A stretch of DNA of 64,000 nt from Taibaiella soli (GTDB taxonomy: Bacteria > Bacteroidota > Bacteroidia > Chitinophagales > Chitinophagaceae). A model generated the notes under the pieces. It made no database searches, was not told where the DNA came from, and saw only the letters and a list, made by a program, of their open reading frames with translations. The stretch spans positions 247,393-311,392 of the forward strand of contig NZ_QKTW01000022.1 in NCBI RefSeq assembly GCF_003236175.1. The letters run 5' to 3'. Shown piece after piece: positions 8,831-17,910 of this stretch (position 1 is the first letter of the stretch; every line of letters begins with the position of its first letter). A program made the translations under genes and the position numbers.

Positions 8831-10009
8831 ATGCAGAAAGATCTGTATCAACACCCGGATTATTATTTGCTCGATGAACTTTTGACAGACGAGCACAAAT
8901 TGATTCGTGACGCTGTTCGTGCTTACGTTAAAAAGGAAATTTCCCCGATTATCGAAGACTACGCTCAAAGAGCAGAATTCCCAAAACAAATTATTAAAGG
9001 CTTAGGCGAACTCGGCTGTTTCGGTCCGTTCGTGCCACAGGAATATGGCGGTCCTGGCCTGGATTATATCTCTTACGGTATTATGATGCAGGAACTGGAA
9101 CGCGGTGACTCCGGTATCCGTTCTACTGCTTCTGTACAAGGTTCTTTGGTTATGTATCCGATCTACACGTACGGTAGTGAAGAGCAGAAAAAGAAATACC
9201 TGCCAAAACTGGCTACTGGTGAACTGATGGGCTGTTTCGGCCTGACTGAACCAAACTTTGGTTCTAATCCGGCTGGTATGCTCACTAATTTTAAAGACGC
9301 TGGCGACCACGTAATTCTGAACGGTTCTAAAATGTGGATTTCCAACGCGCCTTTCGCTGATATTGCGGTAGTTTGGGCAAAAAACCCAGAAGGCAGAATC
9401 CAAGGTCTGATCGTTGAACGTGGTATGGAAGGCTTCACTACGCCTGAAACGCATGGTAAATGGTCACTTCGTGCGTCTGCTACAGGTGAACTGGTATTTG
9501 ACAACGTAAAAGTTCCGAAAGAAAATATCCTGCCAAACGTAATCGGTCTGAAAGGTCCTTTGGGCTGTCTGTCCAGCGCACGTTTCGGCATTGCTTGGGG
9601 TGCTCTTGGTTGTGCGATGGATTGCTACGATACGGCTCTGCGTTATTCTCAGCAACGTATTCAGTTCGATAAACCAATTGGTGCTTTCCAGCTGACACAG
9701 AAAAAACTGGCGGAAATGATCACTGAGATCACGAAAGGTCAGTTGCTGGTTTGGCGTTTAGGTGTGCTGCGCAACGAACACCGCGCTACACCTGAACAAA
9801 TTTCTATGGCAAAACGTAACAGCTGTGAAACGGCGATCACCATTGCACGTGAGGCTCGTCAGATCCTCGGTGGTATGGGTATTACCGGCGAATACAGCAT
9901 TATGCGCCATATGATGAATCTGGAGTCGGTGATTACTTACGAAGGTACACACGATATTCACCTGCTGATCACTGGTCAGAGCGTGACAGGTTTCAATGCT
10001 TTTAAATAG
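8831..10009 (+). CDS. gcdH: Glutaryl-CoA dehydrogenase (acyl-CoA dehydrogenase family)
   Basis: A 392-aa flavoenzyme expected to oxidise and decarboxylate glutaryl-CoA to crotonyl-CoA in lysine/tryptophan breakdown. The match to glutaryl-CoA dehydrogenase is specific rather than general: RGDSGIRSTASVQGSLVM, GELMGCFGLTEPNFGSNP, KWSLRASATGELVFDNV, QLTQKKLAEMITEIT, and the C-terminal TYEGTHDIHLLITG, in which Glu371 is the catalytic base. ATG 8831 is chosen because the promoter -7 element ends at 8799. It is monocistronic, followed by a strong hairpin terminator. The nearby saccharopine dehydrogenase gene supports a lysine-catabolic role, although the two are separately transcribed. Confidence 0.92.
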   Translation: MQKDLYQHPDYYLLDELLTDEHKLIRDAVRAYVKKEISPIIEDYAQRAEFPKQIIKGLGELGCFGPFVPQEYGGPGLDYISYGIMMQELERGDSGIRSTASVQGSLVMYPIYTYGSEEQKKKYLPKLATGELMGCFGLTEPNFGSNPAGMLTNFKDAGDHVILNGSKMWISNAPFADIAVVWAKNPEGRIQGLIVERGMEGFTTPETHGKWSLRASATGELVFDNVKVPKENILPNVIGLKGPLGCLSSARFGIAWGALGCAMDCYDTALRYSQQRIQFDKPIGAFQLTQKKLAEMITEITKGQLLVWRLGVLRNEHRATPEQISMAKRNSCETAITIAREARQILGGMGITGEYSIMRHMMNLESVITYEGTHDIHLLITGQSVTGFNAFK

Positions 10010-10154
10010 GCTCAAAGCCTAACGCTTAACGGCTAGCCTGCTTGTGTTATCGTTCTGATTTCCTTCTGGCGAAAAAATGCTAACGTTTCTGGGTTCTTGC
10101 AAAAGCATAAGAAGCGAAGGCTGTAAGGAGCGGTCTCACTTAATAGAAATAATG

Positions 10155-10197
10155 AAAAATGGTCCCGACAAGAACGTCGGGACCATTTTTGTTTTTT
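10155..10197 (+). terminator. Terminator of gcdH
   Basis: A 10-bp perfect stem TGGTCCCGAC/GTCGGGACCA (10160-10169 with 10176-10185) followed by a T-rich tract. Confidence 0.8.
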
Positions 10198-10211
10198 CAA
10201 TGGTTTAAAGT

Positions 10212-10248
10212 AAAACGGTCAGACGACTCAAAGTCGTCCGACCGTTTT
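10212..10248 (-). terminator. Hairpin between convergent genes, probable terminator of the outer-membrane protein gene
   Basis: AAAACGGTC-A-GACGACT pairs with AGTCGTC-C-GACCGTTTT around a 3-nt loop, with only one mismatched pair. A/T runs at both ends would allow bidirectional termination. The first half (ACGGTCAGACGACT) recurs at 62811-62824. Confidence 0.65.
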
Positions 10249-10304
10249 GTGGTATATTTTACTCGCGCTGAGATTCCATCCTTTAGGATGGGTTAGGGAG
10301 GTGA

Positions 10305-11141
10305 CTATTTTCTTTTCGGAGGAATATTCACGCCGAGACTTAAAATCATTTCATACGTGCCAAAAGCTTGTCTTGCCTTGCCTTCGTAAATTTTCAGGCC
10401 GGAGTAGCGGGCGTAGTCCAGCTTGTTAGAATATTCGAGATAAGCATAGCGCCAGAACGTTGCACGGATACAGCCTTCGATGCCGGTATTCCAACCACCT
10501 AATTGGAAATGCGGGTCGTTTGGTTTACCGAAGAAACTATTTTCTACGTGCGGTACTACCGGGCCAACACCTACTTTACCCAATGCATCGATTTGAATGC
10601 GCTGTTTTTTGTCGGCGTAAAAATGCCAGCGTTTTACCAGGTTGATCAGGAAGAAATTCGCACCATTATTTAAATAATAGTAGAAGCCGTTTTCATTACT
10701 GAAACGAACAGTGGTGTCCACTTGTTTATCGCCCAGTTTGCCCTTTACACGTACATCCTGGTCTTCCGCAATGATGTATTTAGTGTGGTCAAAGTTCAGC
10801 TCGATGCCCCAGCCTTTTTCATCATCGATCATGTAGCCGATACGATAGTTGTATTGCGGAATAGTGAGCTGTTGGTTGAATACGCCCTGGTCCCAGCCTT
10901 TATGGTCATGCGCATTCACTTTTACCATCTGATAGTCATTGTTCAGATCAGGTTGTTTCACCTTCACCGTGCTTTTCGTATACCATTCCGTATTATAACC
11001 CCATGAAAAATAAAAGCTGTGTTTTTTCTTTTTAGCGGGGGTAGAAAGGCCTGGAGTAGAAGCCGCTGTAGAAGCCGTTGTTTGCGCTTCAGACTGCAGG
11101 GAAAAAGCAGCACAAAGCAAAAGAAGTAAATATTTTTTCAT
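10305..11141 (-). CDS. Outer-membrane beta-barrel-like protein of unknown function
   Basis: A 278-aa exported protein. I start it at ATG 11141 (MKKYLLLLLCAAFSLQSEAQ), which gives a clean signal peptide; an upstream in-frame start adds 38 residues that would precede the TACCTTTG promoter. The mature part has alternating aromatic strands (FYFSWGYNTEWYT, YNYRIGYMIDDEKGWGIELN, FYYYLNNGANFFLINLVKRW) and ends LSLGVNIPPKRK. It resembles small Bacteroidota outer-membrane barrels with no assigned activity. It is single and faces gcdH, with terminators between the stops. I do not recognise a specific family. Confidence 0.72.
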   Translation of the reverse strand: MKKYLLLLLCAAFSLQSEAQTTASTAASTPGLSTPAKKKKHSFYFSWGYNTEWYTKSTVKVKQPDLNNDYQMVKVNAHDHKGWDQGVFNQQLTIPQYNYRIGYMIDDEKGWGIELNFDHTKYIIAEDQDVRVKGKLGDKQVDTTVRFSNENGFYYYLNNGANFFLINLVKRWHFYADKKQRIQIDALGKVGVGPVVPHVENSFFGKPNDPHFQLGGWNTGIEGCIRATFWRYAYLEYSNKLDYARYSGLKIYEGKARQAFGTYEMILSLGVNIPPKRK

Positions 11142-11166
11142 AAAAATGGTTGCTGAAATTGCGGCG

Positions 11167-11174
11167 CAAAGGTA
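11167..11174 (-). promoter_or_regulatory. -7 element of the outer-membrane protein gene
   Basis: On the minus strand TACCTTTG, with the ATG about 25 nt downstream and an ATTG about 21 nt upstream that could serve as the -33 box. It lies beside a copy of the TTTAATGCGATAATG motif (11178-11192) that also makes up the 72-bp tandem repeat. Confidence 0.55.
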
Positions 11175-11372
11175 ATGTTTAATGCGATAATGCGACAATT
11201 TCAAAATGCTATATGAATGTGGGAATGCGTTTAATGTGGCAAATGCGTTTTTCACATGTTTGATGCTTGGTCATGATGAATCATTTTATAGATTCATCAC
11301 ATTCCCTGTATTTTAAAGGCAGTTTATTTAATCGCACCTTTGCATAAACACATTCATCACATTGCCCACATT

Positions 11373-11398
11373 AAAAAAGAGCCTTTCGGCTCTTTTTT
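11373..11398 (-). terminator. Terminator of the saccharopine dehydrogenase gene
   Basis: AAAAAAGAGCC-TTTC-GGCTCTTTTTT is a compact GC stem with T/A flanks, starting at the stop codon of the minus-strand gene. Confidence 0.8.
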
Positions 11399-12728
11399 AT
11401 ATGATTTCTTCAGTAAAGACAATTCCGTGATGTTTCAGTTCATTGAGCACCGGACGGTATACAGCCGGCATGCTTGGAATTAAAACACCTTTCGGCGGAT
11501 CGATGGTTTTGGCGAGGATCATGCGTGCGAGAATACCCATTGGCAGCCCTACTGTTTTGGCCATCGCCGAGAATTCACGGTCGTCACCTTTAATTACCAT
11601 GGTGCTCAACAGTGTGGTTTTTTGATTACGGTGTAAATATTCTACCTCGTGCTGCATTACAACCATGTCTTTTTCTGTCGGTCCCATTGCCCATTTGCTT
11701 TGCAGCAGATCAAGCATGATATCGGCAGATGAAAACTGTCCCTGCTTTAGTAATGTACCGTCGAAAAGACCCAGCCATTGCAGCATTGAGATGATTTTGT
11801 CGGTTGGCTGAATGTTCAATTTTTCAGCGATATATTCAACCAGTGATTGCGCCGAAGTTTTATAACCGGTTTTGTTGCCCAGCCATTGTGCATAGGTTAC
11901 ATCTGTTGTGTCAAATGTATCCGTTTCGCTTGTCAGTCCCAGGTTAATGATCGCCTGCCAACCCTTGCAGAAATCAGGGTAGCGCAGGGTAGCGCGGATA
12001 AAAGTTTTGATATCCGGAACATCGTAGAGATCGAGATAGCGCAGCGAATCGCGGTTAGGATAATACGCCAGTGAGCCAAGTCCGTTTACCTTGATTTTTT
12101 TATTGTTTTCGAAGATGTGCTCGTATGGCACTTCAACGATTTTATTATTCTGAAGGAACTTCGCTCCGCCGAGGCCGGCGGTAATGATATTGCGGGGATT
12201 CCAGCTGAATTTATAATGCCACGGATTATCGTCGTTTTCAGGGGCAACCAGCCCGCCACAGTATGATTTGAACGAGGTGATGGTTGCTGTAACGCGCTGA
12301 ATGCTGTGGATGATCTGATTAGCCGTCATGTGATCAATACCTGGATCAAGGCCCATTTCACACATAAACATCAGTCCGGCGTCTTTTACCGCCTGGTGCA
12401 TTTCTTTCATTTCCGGAGAAATATAAGAGGATGTGATCAGGTTCTTTTTAAATTGCAGACAGTCCTTTGCAAGATGAATGTGCAAATGCGGCGGCATCAG
12501 AGATACCACAATATCTGCTTCCTCCACCAGTTTCTGGCGTTGCGAGGCATCGGTGATATCAATCACGGCCATTTTCGCGTGTGGGTGCTTCTGTATTTTT
12601 TCTGCGATAGCATCCGCATTACCGTCCGCTACTGTAATTTGCCATTTGTTTCGGGAAGCATGAGAAAGCAAGTAATGGATCAGGTAAGTAGACGATTTTC
12701 CAGCGCCTGCTACTAAAATTTTAGACAT
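11397..12728 (-). CDS. Saccharopine dehydrogenase family protein
   Basis: A 443-aa oxidoreductase. The N-terminal Rossmann fold begins SKILVAGAGKSSTYLIHYLL (residues 2-21) and continues with the NAD(P)-site acidic segment VADGNADA and the ADIVVSLMPPHLH segment. The central region has EMGLDPGIDHMTANQII and SYCGGLVAPENDDNPWHYKF, both typical of the glutamate-forming saccharopine dehydrogenase (LYS9/LKR-SDH C-terminal half). It probably cleaves saccharopine to glutamate and aminoadipate semialdehyde for lysine use. Carboxynorspermidine synthase relatives share the fold but fit less well. No lysine-ketoglutarate reductase partner is seen in the window. Promoter TATTTTTG lies upstream. Confidence 0.87.
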   Translation of the reverse strand: MSKILVAGAGKSSTYLIHYLLSHASRNKWQITVADGNADAIAEKIQKHPHAKMAVIDITDASQRQKLVEEADIVVSLMPPHLHIHLAKDCLQFKKNLITSSYISPEMKEMHQAVKDAGLMFMCEMGLDPGIDHMTANQIIHSIQRVTATITSFKSYCGGLVAPENDDNPWHYKFSWNPRNIITAGLGGAKFLQNNKIVEVPYEHIFENNKKIKVNGLGSLAYYPNRDSLRYLDLYDVPDIKTFIRATLRYPDFCKGWQAIINLGLTSETDTFDTTDVTYAQWLGNKTGYKTSAQSLVEYIAEKLNIQPTDKIISMLQWLGLFDGTLLKQGQFSSADIMLDLLQSKWAMGPTEKDMVVMQHEVEYLHRNQKTTLLSTMVIKGDDREFSAMAKTVGLPMGILARMILAKTIDPPKGVLIPSMPAVYRPVLNELKHHGIVFTEEII

Positions 12729-12784
12729 ACATTATTTGATCTATGACAATAAGGGGTTATGAATTAATTCATTCATAAGCAACC

Positions 12785-12792
12785 CAAAAATA
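12785..12792 (-). promoter_or_regulatory. -7 element of the saccharopine dehydrogenase gene
   Basis: TATTTTTG on the minus strand, with the ATG about 57 nt downstream at 12728. It sits in the divergent region shared with the thioesterase gene. Confidence 0.5.
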
Positions 12793-12853
12793 GAATAATT
12801 ATGCAGGATACCAAAAGCGGCTCAAATACAGAAATTATATTATAATATTAATT

Positions 12854-13294
12854 ATGGCTTATATCTGGCACAAACAAAATCTCGAAACGGATTCGCTCAA
12901 CCTGCTGCGTAAAGGTACGATGGCAGAATGGATGGAGATTTCTTTTTCTGAAGTTGGTGATGATTATTTAAAGGCCACCATGCCTGTTGACGATCGAACA
13001 CGACAACCATACGGCCTGCTGCACGGCGGCGCGTCTGCCGCCCTGGCCGAAACTATCGGAAGTGTTGCGTCTGCGGCGTGCATAGATCCCGAAAAGCAAA
13101 TATGTGTTGGTATAGAAATAAACTGCAACCATATTAAAGGGAAAAAAGACGGCGTGGTTACTGCTACCGCAAAAGTGCTTCATCTCGGCGCTACCACGCA
13201 TGTTTGGGATATTCGTATTACTGATGAGCAGGACCGGCTGGTGTGCATTAGCAGACTGACGGTTGCGGTGCTTGCTCGGAAAGGGAAGGCTTAA
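12854..13294 (+). CDS. Hotdog-fold acyl-CoA thioesterase (MenI/YdiI-like, PaaI family)
   Basis: A 146-aa single hotdog domain. The segment VDDRTRQPYGLLHGGASAAL, continuing into AETIGSVAS, is nearly the same as in E. coli YdiI/MenI, including the catalytic Glu of ALAETIGS and the HGG turn. The C-terminal LHLGATTHVWDIRITDEQ also fits. The family hydrolyses aromatic or small acyl-CoA thioesters; in menaquinone makers it releases 1,4-dihydroxy-2-naphthoate from its CoA ester. That would suit a menaquinone-using bacterium, but the substrate is an inference because no men genes are near. The gene is single, and its stop overlaps the first unit of a tandem repeat. Confidence 0.85.
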   Translation: MAYIWHKQNLETDSLNLLRKGTMAEWMEISFSEVGDDYLKATMPVDDRTRQPYGLLHGGASAALAETIGSVASAACIDPEKQICVGIEINCNHIKGKKDGVVTATAKVLHLGATTHVWDIRITDEQDRLVCISRLTVAVLARKGKA

Positions 13295-13506
13295 TGCGAT
13301 AATGGTAATGTGGCGGATGTGTTTAATGTGGAAAATGTGCCGGTCCGCGTTTGTTATGCATGTTAATGCGATAATGTTAATGTGGTGGATGTGTTTAATG
13401 TGAAAAATGTGCCTGTCCGCGTTTGTTATGCATGTTAATGCGATAATGGTAATGTGGTGGATGTGTTTAATGTGAAAAACGTGCTTGTTCGCGTTTGTAA
13501 TGCAGG
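13291..13506 (+). repeat. 72-bp tandem repeat, three copies
   Basis: Three units start at 13291, 13363 and 13435, an exact 72-bp period with a few substitutions. Each begins TTAATGCGATAATGKTAATG, then GTGGYGGATGTGTTTAATG, and ends CGCGTTTGTWATGCA. Inside each unit, short (A)ATG(T/C)G steps repeat. The first unit overlaps the stop codon of the thioesterase. The rest of the space to gyrA (13507-13750) is A+T-rich and holds only the gyrA promoter. Single diverged pieces of the same motif occur at 11178-11245 and in inverse sense at 11350-11372 and 63166-63180. Confidence 0.85.
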
Positions 13507-13720
13507 CACTGGAAAAATCTTGCTGACACGCGAGTGTTTGATATGGTTTTCTAGATTAATTTGAAAATATAACAATTTGAAGATTTGGAAATGAGTTTAA
13601 AAGTCAGATTTGGAAGAGCTGTGCGCCTTGCGCCTTAAGCTTTCAGCTATCCGTTTGGATTTTTGATCTTTTACTTTTGACTTATCCGCATTAACTAATT
13701 GTAATCAGCCCGTAAAACGT

Positions 13721-13728
13721 TATATTTG
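13721..13728 (+). promoter_or_regulatory. -7 element of gyrA
   Basis: TATATTTG matches TAnnTTTG, 22 nt before the gyrA ATG at 13751. Confidence 0.55.
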
Positions 13729-13750
13729 CAAGTCTTTTTAATGCCCGTTT

Positions 13751-16405
13751 ATGGATCAAAACAACCAGGATTTAACACCTCAGGAATCGTCAAGTGAATC
13801 GAACAAGATTATCCAGGTAAATATTGAAGAACAAATGAAAACGGCCTACATCGACTATTCCATGTCGGTGATTGTAGGTCGTGCGTTGCCTGATGTACGG
13901 GATGGTCTGAAACCGGTACACCGTCGCGTACTTTTCGCGATGCATGAATTGGGTATCAATTTCAACAAGCCGCATAAAAAATCTGCCCGTATCGTGGGTG
14001 AAGTATTGGGTAAATACCACCCGCACGGTGACAGCTCCGTATATGATGCACTCGTACGTATGGCGCAGCCCTGGAGCCTCCGTTATACGATGATCGATGG
14101 TCAGGGTAACTTCGGTTCTCAGGATGGTGATGGTCCGGCAGCGATGCGTTATACCGAAGCACGCCTGCAACGTCTGGCAGAGAATATGCTGGAAGACATC
14201 GACAAAGAAACAGTTAACTTCTCGCTCAATTTCGATGACTCGCTCGAGGAGCCAACTGTGTTGCCTACCCGTATTCCGCAGTTGCTGGTAAACGGTTCTT
14301 CTGGCATCGCAGTAGGTATGGCTACGAACATGATGCCGCACAACCTTACCGAAGTAGTGGATGGTTGTATCGCATATATCGACAACAACGAGATTACGAT
14401 CGATGAGTTGATGAAGTATGTAAAAGCGCCGGATTTTCCGACAGGTGGCATTATATATGGTATCGAAGGTATCAAAGCCGGTATGCATACCGGTCGTGGC
14501 AGGGTAGTAGTTCGTGGTAAAACCACGGTTGAGACCCTCAAAAACGGCAAAGAACAAATCGTTATTACAGAAGTGCCATATCAGGTAAGCCGCGATGCGC
14601 TGGCTGAAAAGATTGGTATGTTGGTGAATAATAAAATCATTGATGGTATCACACACGTTGCCAACGAATCCAATAAAGACGGTACCCGCCTCGTTGTGGA
14701 GCTTCGTCGCGATACGGTGGCGCAGGTAGTGATCAACCAGCTTTTCAAATACAGTGAACTGCAGACTTCTTTTGGTATCAACAACGTGGCGCTGGTAAAT
14801 GGTCGTCCACGTACGCTGAATCTGAAAGACATGATCTCCGAATTCGTTGCTTTCCGTCATGAGATCGTTGTTCGCCGTACGCAATTCGAACTGCGTGAAG
14901 CGGAAAAACGTGCACATATCCTGGAAGGTTATCTTATTGCACTGGATCATCTGGATGAAGTAATCTCCCTTATTCGCAGCTCCGTAAATCCGGAAGAAGC
15001 GAAAACAGGTTTGATGACCAAATTCGGTATGACTGAAATTCAGGCAAAAGCGGTGCTGGAATTGCGTTTGCAACGTCTTACAGGTATGGAGCGTGATAAG
15101 ATCCGCGAAGAACATGCTGAATTGATGAAGCTGGTAGCACATCTGAAAGAAATTCTCGCTAACGAGGGCATCCGTTTCCAGATCATTAAAGATGAACTGG
15201 AAGAAGTGAAGAAGAAATTCGGCGACGAGCGTAAATCAGAAATTCAATATCTCGCGAATGAAATGCGTATCGAAGATCTGATCGAAGAAGAGGACGTAGT
15301 TATTACGGTTTCTCACCTCGGTTATATCAAACGTACTTCAGTAGCTGAGTACCGCGCACAACGCCGTGGTGGCCGTGGCGCAATGGGTGGTCGTACCCGT
15401 GAGGAAGATTATATCGAACATCTGTTCGTGGCTTCTACACACCATACCTTATTATTCTTTACAGAAAAAGGCCGTTGTTACTGGCTGAAAGTGTATGAAA
15501 TTCCGGAAACGGATAAAAACGCAAAAGGCCGCGCTATTCAAAATCTTATTCAACTGCCGCCGGATGATAAAATCCGTACGGTGATGGATATATCTAAACT
15601 TGATGACAAAGAATACGTGACCAATCACTGGATCATGCTTTGTACGAAGAAAGGTATCATCAAGAAAACATTGCTGGAAGACTTCAGTCGTCCGCGCTCT
15701 ACAGGCGTCAACGCAATTACTATCCAGGAAGGCGACCAACTGCTGGATGCCTCACTGGTAGGCAAAGACAGCTTTATCATGATGGCTGTGAAATCCGGTC
15801 GCGCTATTTGTTTCGAAGAAGGCAAAGTGCGTGAAACAGGTCGTGGTGCAATCGGTGTTTACGGTATTGAGCTAGATGACGACAATGATGAAGTAATCGG
15901 TATGATCCGCATTCTGCACGAAGAGAAGAGCAGCAAGCAAATCCTCGTAGTTTCCGAAAAAGGTTTGGGTAAACGCACACCATTCCTTGAGGAGCTCGAT
16001 GAAACAGCTTCTGACGAAGATAAAGCCAAAGCGATTGTGTTGGCGGACGAAGAAGGTAACGAAAAACGTTACGGACTTTCTTACCGTATTACCAACCGTG
16101 GTGGTAAAGGTGTAAAAACAATCAACATTACTGAGAAAACCGGTAGCCTGGTAGGTTTGCTGGCTGCAACAGAAAATGATGATCTGATGATCACTTGTAA
16201 GTCAGGTATCACCATCCGTATGAAAGTGGCTGATATCCGTGAGGCTGGTCGTGCGACGCAAGGTGTGAAGCTGATTAACCTCGACGAAGGTGATGAAATT
16301 GCTGCAATCGCACGTATCGATGAGCAGGAAGAAGAAACCAGCGAGAACGAAGAAGGCGGTGAAGGAACTGCTGAAAACGGGACAGAAACAACAGAAACAG
16401 AATAG
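13751..16405 (+). CDS. gyrA: DNA gyrase subunit A
   Basis: An 884-aa subunit of the cytoplasmic type II topoisomerase that introduces negative supercoils. The catalytic tyrosine is Tyr134 in [10 protein letters not shown]. The quinolone-resistance region reads [13 protein letters not shown], with Ser95 and Asp99 at the positions of E. coli Ser83 and Asp87, so the sequence is of the susceptible type there. The breakage-reunion core is followed by a coiled-coil arm and a C-terminal beta-pinwheel whose first blade carries the GyrA-box-like [11 protein letters not shown], which favours gyrase over ParC. The last 30 residues are very acidic. It is monocistronic, with its own promoter and terminator. 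Confidence 0.97.
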   Translation: MDQNNQDLTPQESSSESNKIIQVNIEEQMKTAYIDYSMSVIVGRALPDVRDGLKPVHRRVLFAMHELGINFNKPHKKSARIVGEVLGKYHPHGDSSVYDALVRMAQPWSLRYTMIDGQGNFGSQDGDGPAAMRYTEARLQRLAENMLEDIDKETVNFSLNFDDSLEEPTVLPTRIPQLLVNGSSGIAVGMATNMMPHNLTEVVDGCIAYIDNNEITIDELMKYVKAPDFPTGGIIYGIEGIKAGMHTGRGRVVVRGKTTVETLKNGKEQIVITEVPYQVSRDALAEKIGMLVNNKIIDGITHVANESNKDGTRLVVELRRDTVAQVVINQLFKYSELQTSFGINNVALVNGRPRTLNLKDMISEFVAFRHEIVVRRTQFELREAEKRAHILEGYLIALDHLDEVISLIRSSVNPEEAKTGLMTKFGMTEIQAKAVLELRLQRLTGMERDKIREEHAELMKLVAHLKEILANEGIRFQIIKDELEEVKKKFGDERKSEIQYLANEMRIEDLIEEEDVVITVSHLGYIKRTSVAEYRAQRRGGRGAMGGRTREEDYIEHLFVASTHHTLLFFTEKGRCYWLKVYEIPETDKNAKGRAIQNLIQLPPDDKIRTVMDISKLDDKEYVTNHWIMLCTKKGIIKKTLLEDFSRPRSTGVNAITIQEGDQLLDASLVGKDSFIMMAVKSGRAICFEEGKVRETGRGAIGVYGIELDDDNDEVIGMIRILHEEKSSKQILVVSEKGLGKRTPFLEELDETASDEDKAKAIVLADEEGNEKRYGLSYRITNRGGKGVKTINITEKTGSLVGLLAATENDDLMITCKSGITIRMKVADIREAGRATQGVKLINLDEGDEIAAIARIDEQEEETSENEEGGEGTAENGTETTETE

Positions 16406-16455
16406 TAATCTGGCTGTTAAATTTCAATGACAAGCGTTAAAAACAATGCATAACC

Positions 16456-16492
16456 AAAAAAAACTCCCATTTTTACAGTGGGAGTTTTTTTG
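16456..16492 (+). terminator. Terminator of gyrA
   Basis: AAACTCCCA pairs with TGGGAGTTT around a 10-nt T-rich loop, followed by a run of Ts, 51 bp after the gyrA stop. Confidence 0.85.
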
Positions 16493-16529
16493 AAAAAGCG
16501 AACCTGATAATTAAAATCCGAACTAAAAG

Positions 16530-17804
16530 ATGAAAAAAGTACTTCTTGTTGCTGCCGGTTTAAGCATGAGCTTTATGGGTCTGGCACAAAAGAAAAACGT
16601 TACCACAGCTATTCAGGCTATGGGCCAGGGTGATCTCGATGAAGCACAAAAAGCAATCGATGCTGCCGTGCTGGATGAATCAACAAAGAATGACGAAAAA
16701 GCATGGATGACCCGCGGTGATGTATACCTGAAACTGATGGAAGCTGGTAAAGTTCCGCAGGACAAAGCGATTCAGGAAGCTGCCAATTCTTACATGAAAG
16801 TGGTGCAGATAAAACCTGATTACAAAACAGCGGATATGGATACACGTCTGCTTAATATCGCATCTAGCTATTATAATACTGGTATCACTGCTTATAACAA
16901 CAAACAATATCCGGAAGCATATAATGCGCTGGAATTACCGGTAAAAATCCACGATCTGGATGGCGGCAAACGTTTCGCAGCTAATAAATCTTTCGATACA
17001 GTAGCTACGGAAGCTAACCGAGTAAGAGCTTACAGCGCTTTTTACGATAATAAATATGATGATGCAGCTATTATCCTGAACAAGCTGAAGGATAATCCAA
17101 TCACTGAAGAACCGAACAATTACCTGATGCTGGCTGAAATCTATTCTAAACAGAATAATAATGCAGCGCTGATCAAAGCAATTGAAGAAGGCCGTAAAAA
17201 ATATCCAAACGATGCAAATCTGCGTAACCAGGAATTGAACATCTATATTAAATCCGGTAAAACAGATGAGCTGATCAAAAAACTGGAAGATGCAGTTGCT
17301 GCTGAAAAAGACGATAAAGTAAAAGCAGAACTGTACTTCAACCTGGGTAATACCTATAATAATATGGCATTCCCTAAAGATGCAGCTGGTAAAGACATGG
17401 CAAAACCTGCCAACTATACTGATATGGTAGCAAAAGCAATTGCTGCGTACCAAAATGCGATCAAACTGGAGCCAACTAAAGCTGAATACCAGTATAATGC
17501 CGGCGCTGTTTACTTCAACCAGGCTACAGAAGTAAATAATAAAATGAATGCAATCACTGGTAACACAGCTGCAGACAACAAGAAATTTGATGATCTGAAA
17601 AAACAGCGTGATGGCTATTTCACGCAAGCACTGCCTTACCTCGAGCAAACATATAACTTGTTGGATGCTAAAGCTTCCAGCCTGAGCCAGGACGATAAAT
17701 ACACTTATCAGGCGTCTATGATGGCACTTCGTGAAATCTATTCACGTACAAGCCAATTAGATAAGGCAAAAGCGATGAAAGCAAAGATGGATGCTGCTAA
17801 ATAA
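16530..17804 (+). CDS. Exported tetratricopeptide-repeat protein
   Basis: A 424-aa protein with a signal peptide (about residues 1-19, VLLVAAGLSMSFMGLAQ). The body is helical TPR-like repeats: MGQGDLDEAQKAIDAA, SYYNTGITAYNNKQYPEAYN, NYLMLAEIYSKQNNNAALIK, LYFNLGNTYNNMAFPKDAAG and KAEYQYNAGAVYFNQATEV. It is rich in Lys, Ala and Asn, fitting a soluble periplasmic protein. TPR proteins of this form are widespread in Bacteroidota; no partner can be named. It lies between the gyrA terminator and its own terminator, so it is a single-gene unit. Confidence 0.82.
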   Translation: MKKVLLVAAGLSMSFMGLAQKKNVTTAIQAMGQGDLDEAQKAIDAAVLDESTKNDEKAWMTRGDVYLKLMEAGKVPQDKAIQEAANSYMKVVQIKPDYKTADMDTRLLNIASSYYNTGITAYNNKQYPEAYNALELPVKIHDLDGGKRFAANKSFDTVATEANRVRAYSAFYDNKYDDAAIILNKLKDNPITEEPNNYLMLAEIYSKQNNNAALIKAIEEGRKKYPNDANLRNQELNIYIKSGKTDELIKKLEDAVAAEKDDKVKAELYFNLGNTYNNMAFPKDAAGKDMAKPANYTDMVAKAIAAYQNAIKLEPTKAEYQYNAGAVYFNQATEVNNKMNAITGNTAADNKKFDDLKKQRDGYFTQALPYLEQTYNLLDAKASSLSQDDKYTYQASMMALREIYSRTSQLDKAKAMKAKMDAAK

Positions 17805-17830
17805 TTAGTTGTGTTTAAATATGTTATAGA

Positions 17831-17857
17831 TAGCCGCAGCGATGCGGCTATTTTTTT
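17831..17857 (+). terminator. Terminator of the TPR protein gene
   Basis: Perfect 8-bp stem TAGCCGCA/TGCGGCTA with a GCGA tetraloop, then seven Ts. Confidence 0.87.
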
Positions 17858-17888
17858 GCAGATATACATTGTTGCCAGTTTTTAGACG

Positions 17889-17896
17889 TACCTTTG
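17889..17896 (+). promoter_or_regulatory. -7 element of the acyl-lipid desaturase gene
   Basis: TACCTTTG lies inside the longest reading frame of the desaturase, so translation must begin downstream of it. It supports the TTG start at 17911. Confidence 0.6.
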
Positions 17897-17910
17897 CAAA
17901 AAATTTATCA

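Noticed and set aside
10305-11255. Longer start for the outer-membrane protein (11255)
   Set aside because: The extension precedes the TACCTTTG promoter and buries the signal peptide.
13291-13506. CRISPR array
   Set aside because: The three 72-bp units are contiguous with no unique spacers, and no cas genes are near. It is a plain tandem repeat.
13790-15142. 450-aa open frame antisense to gyrA
   Set aside because: It lies wholly within gyrA, which is certain. The predicted protein is rich in Cys, His, Phe and Thr, as antisense shadows are; there is no start signal.
16935-17648. 237-aa open frame antisense to the TPR protein
   Set aside because: It mirrors a strongly supported coding sequence and its product is a Cys/Phe/Ile-rich shadow.
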